Positions 1 through 10,673 of a stretch of 64,000 nt of DNA are shown here, one piece after another (position 1 is the first letter of the stretch; the number at the start of each line of letters is the position of its first letter). Made by a program: the position numbers and the translations under genes. Below the pieces are notes generated by a model, which saw nothing but the letters and a program-made list of their open reading frames with translations, made no database searches and had not been told where the DNA came from. Origin of the DNA: Linepithema humile (lineage: Eukaryota > Arthropoda > Insecta > Hymenoptera > Formicidae); assembly GCF_040581485.1 (NCBI RefSeq), contig NC_090128.1, positions 12,524,001-12,588,000 on the forward strand. Reading direction: 5' to 3'.

Positions 1-260
1 CAAACAATCTTTCCAGATCGTTTCATTTCTCGTTCTGGCAGTTTTGATTGGTCTCCAAGATCTCCAGATTTTTTTTGTGAGGCTATCTCAAAGGAAAAGT
101 GTATGCGAATCATTCAGTAACAATTGATGAGCTGAAAGATAACATTTGTGCAGAAATAGCTCAAATTTCCACTACTTTATGTGAGACTTTGTGTCATGCA
201 AAATGCTATAAAAAGAGCTCGAATTTGTGACTCAGCCATTTGAACGACATTTCGTTCTAC
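1..260 (+). pseudogene. mariner/Tc1-like transposase, C-terminal remnant
   Basis: The first 50 codons read like the end of a DDE transposase of the mariner/SETMAR type: an FPDRFISR...WSPRSPD stretch, then after a one-base frame change GYLKGKVYAN and TIDELKDNI. This order (RSPDLxxxDFFLWGYLK, then TIDELK) is characteristic of insect mariner-like transposases, where the third catalytic acidic residue follows SPD. A stop and at least one frameshift break it, and the N-terminal two thirds lie outside the window or are lost. It is followed by an A-rich tail. The family call rests on pattern recognition only. Confidence 0.6.
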
Positions 261-585
261 ACCTAATTCATTACAATTTGTCATGATTCAATGAATAAAT
301 AAAAAAAAAAAATCTTATTTTTTTATTTATTTCAGAAATTATAGTCAATTGAATTAGTAAACATTTATTTTGAATACTCTGTACATACAATAAGAATAAG
401 AAGAGAAATTTGTGTGTGTATGTGTGGGTGTTGGTTTATTTTTCCATATATTATCAGTGTAATACAAATATACAATGTGTTATGCATGTATGAAATATGT
501 TAACACATTGACGGTGGCGCATTTCACGCAAGTACTCTCATCTACCGTCGTTGTCTCTTATGTAGATTTTACTGTTTGCCAAAGG
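261..585. other. AT-rich non-coding stretch
   Basis: Holds an A/T homopolymer-rich segment and a short TG-rich stretch near 410-430. I see no gene or clear repeat boundary. Confidence 0.5.
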
Positions 586-954
586 AATTTCGATATTTAT
601 CAAAAAGGCGAAAGAATCAAATAATTAAACGCGAATTGACTTATTATAAATTATTACATTCAACCAATTCGAATATAGCATTTGATACAATAGAAGCAGA
701 AAATAGTGGTAACAGTAGTTTTACAAATGTATATATTTAACGATGATATATTTAACGAAATTAATATTTTACCTCACGATTTTGCTAACGAAATAAGTGA
801 ATCAAGTGTAAAATCACTGTCTGATATAAAAAGCAACGAGAAACATAATGTTGAAGCACAAGATTATATTTCTAATATAAGTAATATCTCTGATTGTAGC
901 AATAATAATACGAGTTTACGAGAAGATTTACAAAAATTTACATATTTCATATAA
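586..954 (+). pseudogene. possible N-terminal remnant of a CACTA-like transposase
   Basis: Two overlapping open stretches, the second from 706, encode a basic segment (FRYLSKRRKNQIIKREL) followed by an acidic, Asn/Ser-rich tail. The order, a short basic N-terminus then a low-complexity acidic region, resembles the start of the CACTA-like transposase at 15484, but identity is weak and I cannot see a core domain. A frame change near 730 would be needed to join the two stretches. It may equally be a chance open frame. Confidence 0.2.
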
Positions 955-1362
955 TCGTTTCAAGAGCGATGAAGAAGATGATTCTCATCAACCTCGAAAA
1001 TATATTAAAAGTAAAGTATGGTTGATACATATCATAATTCACTATGGCTGTATTCACGTTGGACACTTTCGCACTGAAAGTATTCTATCTTCTTCAGCAC
1101 ATAATGAGCAATAAATGAACAAGAATTCAAGTAAGCATTCTCTTGGCACAAGAAAAGCAAACACTCCAAGAACGATTTAAGTAAAGAATTATATAAAGTT
1201 TCTTAAGCCATCGTTAATTATCATACGTTTTTTTGAAACAAGTTGATTTCATTACAGTTTATCATTAGCCTAAGTTTTTGTTTCTGTAAAAAAAAGAAAA
1301 GTAAGACAGTCACATAAATCTATATACTACATACTTTTTCACAATTTTTAAGTTTTATTCGT
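955..1362. other. non-coding stretch
   Basis: AT-rich sequence without a recognisable gene, repeat or inverted repeat. Confidence 0.4.
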
Positions 1363-1885
1363 GGTTCCCTTTTCTGGTCAAGAGAATTAACTCCTTTTAC
1401 CAAGGGCGGAACCTCGTGCAAATTTTCAAAAGGAGAGGTCTTTGAGAGAGAGAGAGAGAGAGAGAGATATGATTGTGAAAATTAGACTTACTACTTGGAT
1501 GTCTTCGAAATGTATTTAGATCTCCAATCCTAAAGTCCAGGTGTAGTCGGCCTTGTGTACTTGATCCTCCTGGGGTCAGTTAGTGGTATCCGCACTGGGT
1601 CGATCGGAGACTGATTGCAGCTGAGGGGGATGAGAGTGAAGGGCCACGGCCGATGAGCTTTATATCCTTCGCGCCGGGAAAACTGATCGGAGGCGTTGCA
1701 CAGATCCTCGTATTCGTAGTCAAAATAATTTCTTTGAACACCGATGTATTCTGAATTGTCTTCCGTAACCGGTCTCGTGTACTGGAGAAGTAATTGGCGC
1801 GCACGGTATTTTACTCCCCCACGTCGCGTCTTAGATTTGGGCATGAAGGATAATGTCGTCAATCTGAAAATTTCAGACTAAAAGC

Positions 1886-1951
1886 GTGCGGTGGTCCGCA
1901 CCACGATTAGCGGGGATACAGAAACCAAGTACAACGTGCGGTGGTCCGCAC
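1886..1951. repeat. paired 16-bp hairpin motifs in the LTR fragment
   Basis: GTGCGGTGGTCCGCAC occurs at 1886-1901 and again at 1936-1951, exactly 50 bp apart. Each copy is a perfect 6-bp inverted repeat around TGGT. Confidence 0.8.
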
Positions 1952-2225
1952 CGGAGCAAATAGTTCTGAGTGCTGATTCAGAGAGATAACTGGGTGGTTG
2001 GGTGTTAGGTAGGGTGTAGGTTGTACACGAGAGAAGAGATCGAATAGTTTTAACAGACACTGTACTGAATCTATTTTGTTACAAACTCTTACAGTCACTT
2101 AAAAATGTTGCAAATTATTTCTAAGTCCCAATATTCAAACTGTTCGGGTAATACTAAAGGCCTCTCTCTACTAACTGGCTGACTCTCTAACTAAAAACTG
2201 CGGCGACTCTCGCTGGGTCCCTTCC

Positions 2226-2232
2226 TTTTATA
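2226..2232 (-). promoter_or_regulatory. TATA-like box of the LTR fragment
   Basis: On the minus strand GAGTATAAAAGGAAGGGACC lies about 30 nt before a purine-rich segment followed by repeated CAG/AGTTAG words, as expected for an LTR core promoter. Confidence 0.4.
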
Positions 2233-2672
2233 CTCAGATTTTTTGGTTTGGAAGGGAGGTATTCCTTAAGATTTTGGATCCTTGAGAAAATCTTAGGGTG
2301 GAGGAAAGTAATAAAGATAGATTTCCAATAGGAAATCGAACTTAAGGATAGGCGGGAATAAGGCGAGATACCTGGTGGTGGTATTTAGTGTAGACGCTAT
2401 AAAATTTTATCGGTGCGGACGTGATCATCGCCGGAAACTCAAAGGATAATTTATCTTATCGGAAATTTCTATATGTGTCTGAAATAATCTTAGTGAGTTT
2501 TATGGTTTTATTTTTATTTGTAAAGGCCAAATTTCCATTAAGATATATATATATATTTTTTCTCGATAAGATATGTAACGGACAAATTTCCATTGGGGAT
2601 CTCTTTGAGTTTTACCGACTGATCGTGAGAAAGTTGCGCAAAAAAGAACCGTGTAGGATGTAGGACGTAACA

Positions 2673-3146
2673 TTTACTTAAACTATTTTTTACTATCACT
2701 CAAAAAAATGATCTTGCAATAATAGCTAAAATTTTCTAGGTGTAAAAAATTAACTAAAACAGATAAATGATTAGCAACTGTTGTGATATTGCATATGTAA
2801 TTACCTTATCAGTTTAGATGACAGAAACAGAATATATATCTGTATTGTTTGTGAACTTTAAAAAGAAAGTTTCTCTAAAGCGCCTATCTATATAAGATCA
2901 ATCACGTGTTAGATCATGCAATGAATAACATTTAGCAATGGTACCTAAATTTTTCAGAAGCTATTGCTAGAACATTACTGCTATAAATTCTATATGTGAC
3001 AAACAATATTTTCACAGATACGAAAAATAGCGATACATTCTTGTTGCGATATCTAGAAATCTAACTACATCAGCGAAATATTTTTTTGAGTGATTACATT
3101 TTTATTATAATAATATTTCAATATAAACATATGTATATTTTAGGAG
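2673..3146. other. non-coding stretch before the CYP4 exons
   Basis: No open frame or repeat recognised. It may be intron of the P450 pseudogene that follows. Confidence 0.35.
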
Positions 3147-3556
3147 AAACTATTTTACCTAAAGAAGCTGATGCAATTATATCTATATTTCATATGCACC
3201 GAAATAAGAAACATTAGTCGAATCCCTTGATGTTTGATCCAGATAGATTTCTCCCGGAAAAACAAAAACATTGTTCGAAATATTTTATGCCGTTTAGTAA
3301 CGGACCCAGAAATTGTATTGGTAAGCACGAATAAATAACAAAATATCATGATAAAATTGTTTTGTATACAATTAACAAAATTGCAGGTCAGAAGTATGCG
3401 ATGATTTCTATGAAAATTGTTTTAGCAACGTTGATACGCACATTTGAATTCAAAGTGAATAAAAATATCAAAATAGATGACATAAAACTTAATATGAACA
3501 TATCATTGTGTACTATGGATCCTCTGAAAGTTAAAATAAAAAAAAGAATCTATTGA
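3147..3556 (+). pseudogene. cytochrome P450 (CYP4-type), last two exons
   Basis: Exon 3147-3320 encodes the end of a P450: the meander segment (PLMFDPDRFLPE) and the heme-binding loop FSNGPRNCIG with its Cys ligand, then a GTAAGC donor. The acceptor TTGCAG precedes the final exon 3387-3556, GQKYAMISMKIVLATLIRTFE to the stop, matching the L helix and C-terminus of insect CYP4 enzymes. CYP4s are ER-membrane monooxygenases acting on fatty acids, hormones or xenobiotics. A TAG stop sits in frame just before SNPLMF, where the family usually has Trp, so TGG probably became TAG. Upstream exons are not visible. A separate CYP4 first exon lies at 7161, suggesting a former tandem cluster. Confidence 0.8.
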
Positions 3557-3945
3557 ATTTAAAAAATATAACTATTTATGTTAAAAGAAAATGTAAATGA
3601 GAAATATGAGAAATAAAGGGTGAAGGATATATAAGTGAATTATTATTTAGACAGTACCTACACTATTTTCTTCAGTACATTTGCTTTCAGTACATCAAGC
3701 AAATGCGAGGAGTATGTATAACCATGTGCCAATAGATTACATTTCGATTTTATTACAGATTCCGATACAATGTGTTCTCATTAAGCTTATTGTTAGCTTG
3801 TTTGGCAGTATGGTAGTACAACTAGCTTGAAAATGAAGATAACAAAAACAAAGCATAGGTTGTCATTATATAAACAGAAATGTTGATATTGTAGAAGAAT
3901 TTGCAATATTAATTTTATAAAATAGTCAAACTCGGCTCCGAAAAA
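3557..3945. other. non-coding stretch
   Basis: AT-rich, no gene or repeat recognised. Confidence 0.4.
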
Positions 3946-4498
3946 TTAAAAAATTAGATAAAAGGATTAAGAACCAACGCAGGATTTTGGTTGTTTATTT
4001 ATAATTTTTTTTATTTTGAATTCATTATAAGCGTTTCGGCCGACCTTTCGACCATCTTCAGTACATATAAATTAATCTTATGAGATGTCGGAATAAAACA
4101 TTACAATGCCGATATCAAAATTCAATCGTAGGGTTTATTAAAAATTCAATTAGAAGCTTAAAAAGTTGCCAGAAACCAGTAAATATGCCATTGTGATGTT
4201 ATCTTTTAGAACAACTAGGGTTGCAATAGTTCTGAGGAATAACATTACAATGGCATATTGGTTTCTGGTAACCACTTAAACTTCTAGTTGAATTTTTAAT
4301 AAACCCTGGACGACGATTGAACTTTGTTATCGACGTTGTAATGTTTTATTCTGACATCTCATAAGATTAATTTATATGCACTGCAGATGATCGAAAGGTC
4401 GATCAAAACGTTTACGATGAATTCAGAATAAAAAAGATAATAAATAAGCAATCAAAATCCTGCGTTAGCTCTTGATTTTCCTTTTGTCTAATTTTTTG
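3946..4498. repeat. foldback element with hammerhead-like core (F1)
   Basis: An imperfect palindrome: the left arm, with AACGCAGGATTTTGGTTG near 3976, returns inverted as CAATCAAAATCCTGCGTT near 4450, and the match continues through ATTTATATG/CATATAAAT, the AAACATTACA blocks and the GCCATTGTGATGTTAT region near the centre. On the minus strand the left arm holds CTGAAGATGGTCGAAAGG...GGCCGAAACGC (4034-4066); the right arm holds a degenerate plus-strand version near 4381-4412. Not coding. Confidence 0.75.
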
Positions 4499-5688
4499 CA
4501 ATATTAGTCATCGACAATAAATATACCGTAGAAATTGAGCACGATCTGTTTTCATATTACAACTGCAGAAATAACAATATAAAAGATATTGATATATGTA
4601 TAGATTTAATCTTAAAGTATTTTGTATGACATGTATCGCAAAATTTGGTTCTTCCAAACAATTGCAATTGTATAAATTAAAAGACAGTTTTAAATTGTGA
4701 CTTTTCTCGAGAAAAGCAACCATTGTCTCGCTCGATGACTCAAAATTCGATTATATTAGTCATCTTTTTACATTGCAAAGCGATAAATTTGTTTTACGAT
4801 GATTGGCACGCTATCGATTTTTTAACTGGTGAAACTTTCACAGATACTTTTTAATCATAGATGTAAGCCAAGACCTTCGATCAATTATCGAATTTGTTTC
4901 AAGTCCAAAATTGTTAATTTTATGCGGTATCTCAACCACCGAATAAGGATTACTGATATTTATTTTAGGTAACCGAAAGAAGTAAAGTCTACCAAATAGT
5001 TGGAACAACCGAGTCTAAAATGAGATATTTTTTTGTTGTGATTGGACAATGCCTTTTGAGACTTAGACTGTACTCATGATTTATTAATATCAGCGTTTAA
5101 TAACAATTTTATTGCGCAAGTAGTTTTTGCTGTTTCGCAAAGCTAATTTATGCGTTTCTTTTTATTTCGATTTTATCATTCTGCTATAGTTATTTTTCAT
5201 TTATCGTTAAACGCAACGCAAATCAAAATAATGTGGTCATTCGAACGAGGTGAGGCTGTCATCATAATTTTTGGTCGATTTGAATAAAACTGTGAAATGT
5301 TAACAAAGAGTCATTGTGGAGTGTTAAACAAAAGTGTTAAAGTTTAAAACTCTTATATATACGTCTCGAAAAAAACATTTATGCAGCACGTACTTCAATA
5401 TAAAAAAACTGATTCTTAGTAACGATTGCAATATCTTCATACATTAGAATCTTTTCAACCATTTTTGGTCAATTTTGCGTATATTGTGAATGTTAATCAT
5501 AAACGTCAAACCTTGTGGAACGTAGGAAGTGTGAAAAATTAAAATGCAATACGTCATAAAATAAACTAAGCAACACATATCTCAATACAACGTTGGCTAT
5601 GTATAACGTGAATATAAAATTGTAATAATTAGAATGCATAGATTAGTTTTAAGTAACAGCAAAAACTATTTGCACAAAAAATTGTTAT
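4499..5688. other. 1.2-kb stretch without recognisable content
   Basis: AT-rich. The short open frame at 4508-4723 has no recognisable domain. No inverted repeat or gene fragment seen. Confidence 0.4.
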
Positions 5689-5692
5689 TTAA

Positions 5693-6791
5693 CCCTCTTC
5701 AGTCACACTTCCGAAAAATGACGTAATAGTCATACTGGGTGAAATCCACCCCCGCACCTTTGCACTGCAATAAATTATTGTAAAATGCAAAGAAAAAAAA
5801 AAAAAAATACTGAGATAAGTTTTGGCCCTTTTTTACAAGAGCATGTCTATTATATATAAGAAATTTAATTTTACATATGCAAAAAAAATGTTGAAAAAAA
5901 AACCGTTTTGAAAATGACTTTTTTCACAAAAATTGTTATAACTTTTTCTATTTTTAACCTAAAAAAAAAAAAAATAGTTTTATAAACCTAAAATGACATG
6001 CTTTCAGACAGATATTATTACTTTTATGGTCTTTCCAAAAAGTATATTTATTTTGCCGAATAAAGTTAGAATTTTGGACGAAAGAATGATACCCATGAAT
6101 TTATGGAAGAATCTTTGTTTATTTTGAAAAAATCAATATAAAAATTATAAAAAAATTATAATGATGTAGAAAAAGAGTAAATATATCATTTCTAATTATT
6201 ATTTAATGCCCATAGTGCATTCGACACATAAATATGTGCGATGTTTATCGCACATTGGTCGCTTGCAGCTCGGACACTCAAGGTATGTTTTTTTGTCGGT
6301 GCCTCTGGGGCACACTTGACAGCGTTTATGCTTCTCTAGTTTCGGGCGGTCTTCGGTAGTCGTTGGCAAAACTCTCAACGCTAAAATATTAGCAATGCCA
6401 ATTCTTATTTAAAAATTCTTATTTATAAAATCGATAAAATAACAATATAAAAATTTTTTTGATAATTCTAACTTTCAGAATCATTAATTATATATTTACA
6501 ATTTGATGTTACACCAAAAAAAGAGGAGAAAAAAAATTGCTGCGGAAATCAAAATTTTGACGTAATAGTCACACTGGGTGTTATCCACCCCACAATTTTG
6601 GACGCTCCGCTTCGGATGGCTGCCAGAAAAGCACTAAAGAGCCAACTCAAATAATACCTACCTGAATCTGTAGTTAAAGGTTCAAACTACCGGTATATGG
6701 TGGAACAAGTCCCATTTTCTCAAATTTAATGGGCCGTATTCCAGATCAAAAAAAGGCTGGGGTGAAATCCACCCCGTGTAACTAATTAGGG
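5693..6791. mobile_element. piggyBac-like remnant flanked by TTAA
   Basis: The segment begins CCCTCTTCAGTCACAC and ends GTGTAACTAATTAGGG. It is flanked on both sides by TTAA (5689-5692 and 6792-6795), the target duplication of piggyBac elements, whose ends are CCC...GGG. Subterminal copies of CACCC-containing GGGTGAAATCCACCCC-like blocks lie inside both ends. Only about 1.1 kb remains, with the transposase reduced to its last exon. Confidence 0.8.
6199..6380 (-). pseudogene. piggyBac transposase C-terminal cysteine-rich domain
   Basis: After an acceptor (TATTTTAG) at 6381-6382 the minus strand encodes about 60 residues ending in TAA at 6199. The end reads CQVCPRG, then YLECPSCKRPMCDKH and LCVECT, which is the C-terminal cysteine-rich zinc-binding domain that piggyBac transposases use for end recognition. 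The catalytic DDD domain is absent, so the element is non-autonomous. Confidence 0.75.
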
Positions 6792-6795
6792 TTAA

Positions 6796-7160
6796 TGATG
6801 TTAGTTAGTTTAACCGATGTTAGTTGATCATGATTAATTACTGTTCTAAGTCTCCTCAGAAACTATCCAGTCAGAAATCAATTATCTCGCTTCATTCTGC
6901 AATTTGTAAAATGTCATCTCTAATTATTATTATCTTTATCTTTTTCTTTCCTGCCTTTGCATAAATTCAAGCAAATAACTTCTCTCTCTCTCTTTTTTGC
7001 CTCGTTTATTACTATAAATGCTGCTACCATTCCACTCGTCAGAGTGCATATTAAAAGCGAAAATTAAGAGAAATATCTTTAGTTCGCAGTTCGAGCAGTA
7101 ACATCAATGCCAACCCATATATTTCTATTGTTTGTGAATAACGTCGTTATTGTTGTAAAA
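6796..7160. other. upstream region of a CYP4 first exon
   Basis: No gene. A TATAAATG at about 7013 and a CAGT-containing initiator-like stretch could be the former promoter of the P450 exon that follows. Confidence 0.3.
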
Positions 7161-7334
7161 ATGAATACAACAATGTTTGTAACTATTACATTAATAACTT
7201 TAATTTGTCTTGGAGTAAGCTACATTTTGTCGAATTTCTGGCGTCTTTTATTAACACAATAAATACTTTGCCAGGTCCAAAAGCATTTCCATTCATTGGA
7301 AGTGCTCTCTATTTTTTGGGAGTAAATACTAGCG
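7161..7334 (+). pseudogene. cytochrome P450 (CYP4-type), first exon
   Basis: ATG at 7161 opens a hydrophobic membrane anchor (MNTTMFVTITLITLICLGVS), followed after a one-base frame change near 7245 by the Pro-rich hinge LPGPKAFPFIGSALYFLGV, the standard CYP4 N-terminal motif, and then a GTAATA donor at 7335. No downstream exon follows; repeats and a pogo element occupy the next 1.4 kb. With the stop-containing C-terminal exons at 3147, this suggests a decayed tandem CYP4 cluster on the plus strand, the two pieces coming from different copies. Confidence 0.75.
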
Positions 7335-7399
7335 GTAATAACAAATTATAATATACTTAATGTATATACAAAAGTAAAAGTAAAAGAATTAACAAATTT

Positions 7400-7640
7400 G
7401 AAGTAGGAGGATCAAAGGCCCAAAGCAGAATCTTAGTTGCAAAAAATTCTTCTTTTATTCTTGATTTAGAAAAATTATTAATGTTTCGGTCCATTTTTTC
7501 GACCATCCTCAGTACAACATTAAAAGCAGTCTAATAACTTATCATGGTAAAAGAAAAAATCATGTATATCGGACAGCAATCAGTAAGTCAATTAACATTA
7601 AATAGTTGTGAGCATCTTAATTTGTGAGGACAAATTTCGG
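7400..7640 (-). repeat. single-copy repeat with hammerhead-like core
   Basis: On the minus strand 7512-7481 reads CTGAGGATGGTCGAAAAAAT followed by GGACCGAAACATT. The CTGANGA box, a GGTC/GACC stem and GAAAC match the layout of the other foldback elements in this window, but here only one arm is present. Confidence 0.5.
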
Positions 7641-7680
7641 AATATACATTAAATAATTGTCATACAGCTCTTGAAAACAG

Positions 7681-8764
7681 AATTATTGTTCACGACGCTG
7701 ATTTAGCTCGATGAGTTGTTCGGGCACAGGAAAATTTAAATGTACCAGAATTCAAAGCTTCATTGCGATAGATACGAAAATTTAAAATAATACATAATAT
7801 TGTATCTCGTAAAATAACAAAATTTATAAGAAAAACATCTATAATGTCTAACGTCGATTTTGAAGAAAAATGTAACACATTTATTGAAAACGTTAAATAT
7901 CAAATAATAGAATATGGAGTTAAAAATATTTACAACAGTGATCAAAGCGGATTCCTATTAGAACTTCATGCCGGTCGTACATTGGCATATAAAGGAACAA
8001 AAAAGATTGAATCTGTAGTACAATCCGTATTGGCAACTACGCATAGCTATACTATACAGCCTACTGTTTTAGCCGATGATAGATTATTATCGTCTCTTTT
8101 TATTGTATTGAAAGAAGTTAGTGGAACATTTCGTCCCAGAGTGCAAGAAACAATGTTTAAGGCATCTAATATTTTTGTTACGGCTTCGAAATCCGGAAAA
8201 TTAACAGCGCATTATTTTAAAATTTGGTTGCTAGACGTATTTTTTCCAAACGTAGGTCTAAAATTTGTTTTACTACTAGATTCGTGGACTGGTCATTGTC
8301 CAAATATTATTCAAGAATCTAAACCAGAATCTACAGAAGATATTATTTTGTTGACTATACCAGCTGGAACAACAGGAAAAATACAACCATTGGATGTATA
8401 TGGTTTTCGTTTGTGGAAGAATTTCATTAGACACTTTTCTGATACCGTAATGCTTTTAGGTCTGGAAGTCAATCTGCATGCAAGAAACACCATCTTAAAA
8501 TTACAGTCATTGACTCATAATCAATTTTCATCGCTAAGATTCAGAAATTTATTAAAATACGCATAGTATAAAAGCGAGTACGTAATAAATAAGCCCGAAG
8601 AATTCGAAACACCAGTGGAATTTTGTTTCCATAAACAGTCAAAACCAACATACAATATTTGTGGCGCACCTGCAATAATTACCTACGCATGGTGCAAAAA
8701 GTCGCTTTGTATAAATCACTTTTTTCACGAACATCACCTTTGTGATACGTTTGTTCCATAAATT
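7681..8764 (+). pseudogene. pogo/Tigger-like transposase (DDE_1 domain)
   Basis: The frame runs from about 7681 with a CENP-B/Tc5-type helix-turn-helix (NLNVPEFKASLR..., KIIHNIVSRKITKF), through the DDE core: YNSDQSGF (first Asp), LLLDSWTGH (second Asp) and TGKIQPLDVYGFRLWKNF (third). This order defines pogo/Tigger elements (IS630-Tc1-mariner superfamily). After 8566 the same frame continues to a Cys/His-rich tail (YNICGAP...WCKKSLCINHFF) ending at 8764. Three in-frame stops (near 7713, 7769 and 8564) each look like a Trp codon mutated by G to A. The copy is dead. No terminal repeats were found. Confidence 0.75.
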
Positions 8765-9450
8765 CATCTGTTTTTAATATATGTTAATATATGTATTATG
8801 TTCAATATATGTAGTATGTTATTGTTGAAGATAAAGTTGTAATTGTTTCGACATATATTATTATAAAGGAAATAAACAAATAAACAAACAAATGTTTCTA
8901 GTATTGATTAATAAAAAAACTTGAAATTAATTGGAATTCTTTGCATTAACATTGAAAAACAATAAATTGCATTTTAATTGTAAGAATTTTTTTTATTTAT
9001 TTCTCTTTCGATATAATCCACTCTTAAAAAAGGCATGAAAGATCGATATTCGAAAGTATTATTGACGCTTTTCCACGACGCTGGTTGGTTATCTTGATTA
9101 TTCTGACAGTTTGATAGTTTGAGAGCGAAGGTTATTTTGACGGTTACTTAAAATAAAAAAAATTTTATTAAAATATTTAGATTTCATAATTATTAAATTA
9201 TTATAATAAGTGCGCGCACGCAGTGCGCGCTTGTATTGTTCTAGTATATTACTATAAAAATGTAATATAGAGGGGATGCCTTGGCAACAACTTTAGTAAA
9301 CTTTGTTCTTTGATCAGAACATTTTTCCGAATACTTCATAACATGCATATATATGCATAACGCATCGTTTGTGCCGCGCTTGTGTAATCAATAAGACGAA
9401 TAAAATTAGAAATAAAGATTAGCATGTTATGAAGTATACATGCATATATA
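8765..9450. other. non-coding stretch with small palindromes
   Basis: AT-rich. Holds a GC-rich alternating GCGCGCACGCAGTGCGCGC motif near 9210-9230 and an inverted pair CTTCATAACATGC (near 9337) / GCATGTTATGAAG (near 9422). No gene seen. Confidence 0.4.
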
Positions 9451-9879
9451 CAGGGTGTCCGATAATTGCTGAATTACCTCTCTGGTGTAGGTAGAGCGGA
9501 TTAAACCGAGTAGAAAAGTCCTCTATCGTTTTGCGATTTTCGCAATAATTAATGAGGAATTAATTTAAAAATATCGGCCAATTCGGCGAGAAGAGACAAC
9601 CCGTTGTTACGTGGTCGCTAGGACACAAGGATCTAGCGTTATACATCGCTCGTATGTGCCGTTGTCATTTATAGAGCGCTCCTCCCAACGATTTATCGTG
9701 CGCCTAGTAATCAAATAACAGTGGGTATCGCCACAGGTCTCTTCTCGCCGCGCAAATTGGCCGATATTTTTTAATTAAAATTTTAATTAAAAATTGCAAA
9801 ATGGTAGAGGACTTTTCCACTTGGTTTAACCCGCTTTACTTACACCCGAGAGGTGATTCAGCAATTACCAGACACCCTG
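9451..9879. mobile_element. foldback MITE with TA target duplication
   Basis: Begins CAGGGTGTCCGATAATTGC and ends GCAATTACCAGACACCCTG, flanked by TA on both sides. The arms pair for well over 100 bp (AAAGTCCTCTA / TAGAGGACTTTT; CGGCCAATT / AATTGGCCG; CTTCTCGCCG). The TA duplication and CAGGGTG ends suggest a mariner-like non-autonomous element. Confidence 0.75.
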
Positions 9880-9894
9880 TATATGAAGAAACAC

Positions 9895-10290
9895 GCCGCA
9901 TAGCGGCAAACAACATCAAATTGCACTGCTCAGATTTTGCTCGATTTCTGCCGCCAATCTGACATCAAACTGCGTTGCATAGATCCTGCTCTATTTCTGT
10001 CGTCAATCTGACATCAAACTGCGTTGCGCAGGTCCTACTCGATTTCTGCCGTCAATCTGCTGTAACAATTCCGAGTAATCCTACTCGGTTTCTGCTACAG
10101 ATCTGCTGTCAAATTATGTCAGCAGGTTTTGTAACATTTCTGCTGACATTTTGCTATCATCATTTGATGTAACAGGTTTTGTATACAATCACAGAAGGAC
10201 TGCAGATTGTATACAATCTGCAGTCTTTCTGCTGATAAAAATTTGTAGTAGACGTTTGGCAATATCTGTTCAAACAGATTTTGCTGACTG
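9895..10290. repeat. degenerate 49-bp minisatellite
   Basis: Units such as CATCAAACTGCGTTGCRY...CCTRCTC(G/T)ATTTCTGYCGTCAATCTGA recur with a 49-bp period at about 9915, 9964 and 10013, then decay into shorter RATCTGCTGTMA words. Near 10196-10228 it contains a perfect palindrome, GACTGCAGATTGTATACAATCTGCAGTC in two halves. The open frame at 9975 is a by-product of the repeat. Confidence 0.65.
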
Positions 10291-10673
10291 GGTATTCAAG
10301 TACACATCATTTTAAGTATATACATACGTATTTATTAGTGATTATGTTATAAAATTACACAGATATTTTAAAAACCACACATTTGTTATATTTTTAACGT
10401 AATTGCAATTGCATGACATTGCTTTTTTAATTATCTGGTTCGGCACTAAGATTAACGAAATCTTTTACGCATTCTTGTGCTTTGTTCGGAAAAATTCTAC
10501 AACAAAAATAATATTTTTTTTATATATAGAAAATGTGAACATAAAAATTATAATTTTACATGTATTAGTTGCAACTGTTTATGTTTTATTATATTTATTT
10601 TGCAATATTTTATTTGCAAATATTATGATTATTATTAATATACATATATTGATTGAATCGCTATTTATGCTAT
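10291..10673. other. AT-rich flank of the SDR gene
   Basis: Contains only a low-complexity hydrophobic open frame (10403-10681) without a domain. It may hold the 3' UTR of the dehydrogenase pseudogene on the minus strand. Confidence 0.35.

Larger units (their letters stand above)
1363..2672 (-). mobile_element. LTR fragment of a gypsy-type element, minus strand
   Basis: Read on the minus strand, the segment begins at 2672 with TGTTACGTCC, the same terminus as the complete LTRs at 41716 and 54988, and ends near 1363 in the conserved GGTTCCCTTTT/GGTCAAG/GGCGGAACCT block that lies about 180 bp inside the end of those LTRs. The last part, with the terminal CA, is missing. It carries a (GA)n tract at 1446-1467, a TATA-like box, and two copies of a 16-bp hairpin. 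It is a diverged relative of the full element, probably a truncated solo LTR. The open frames inside it (for example 1530-1862) are LTR sequence and not genes. Confidence 0.65.

Noticed and set aside
1530..2098. Minus-strand frames of 60-110 codons
   Set aside because: They lie within an LTR fragment and match LTR sequence, not a protein family.
9895..10172. Possible CRISPR-like array because of regular repeats
   Set aside because: Units are contiguous and diverged without unique spacers; it is a minisatellite in a eukaryotic context.
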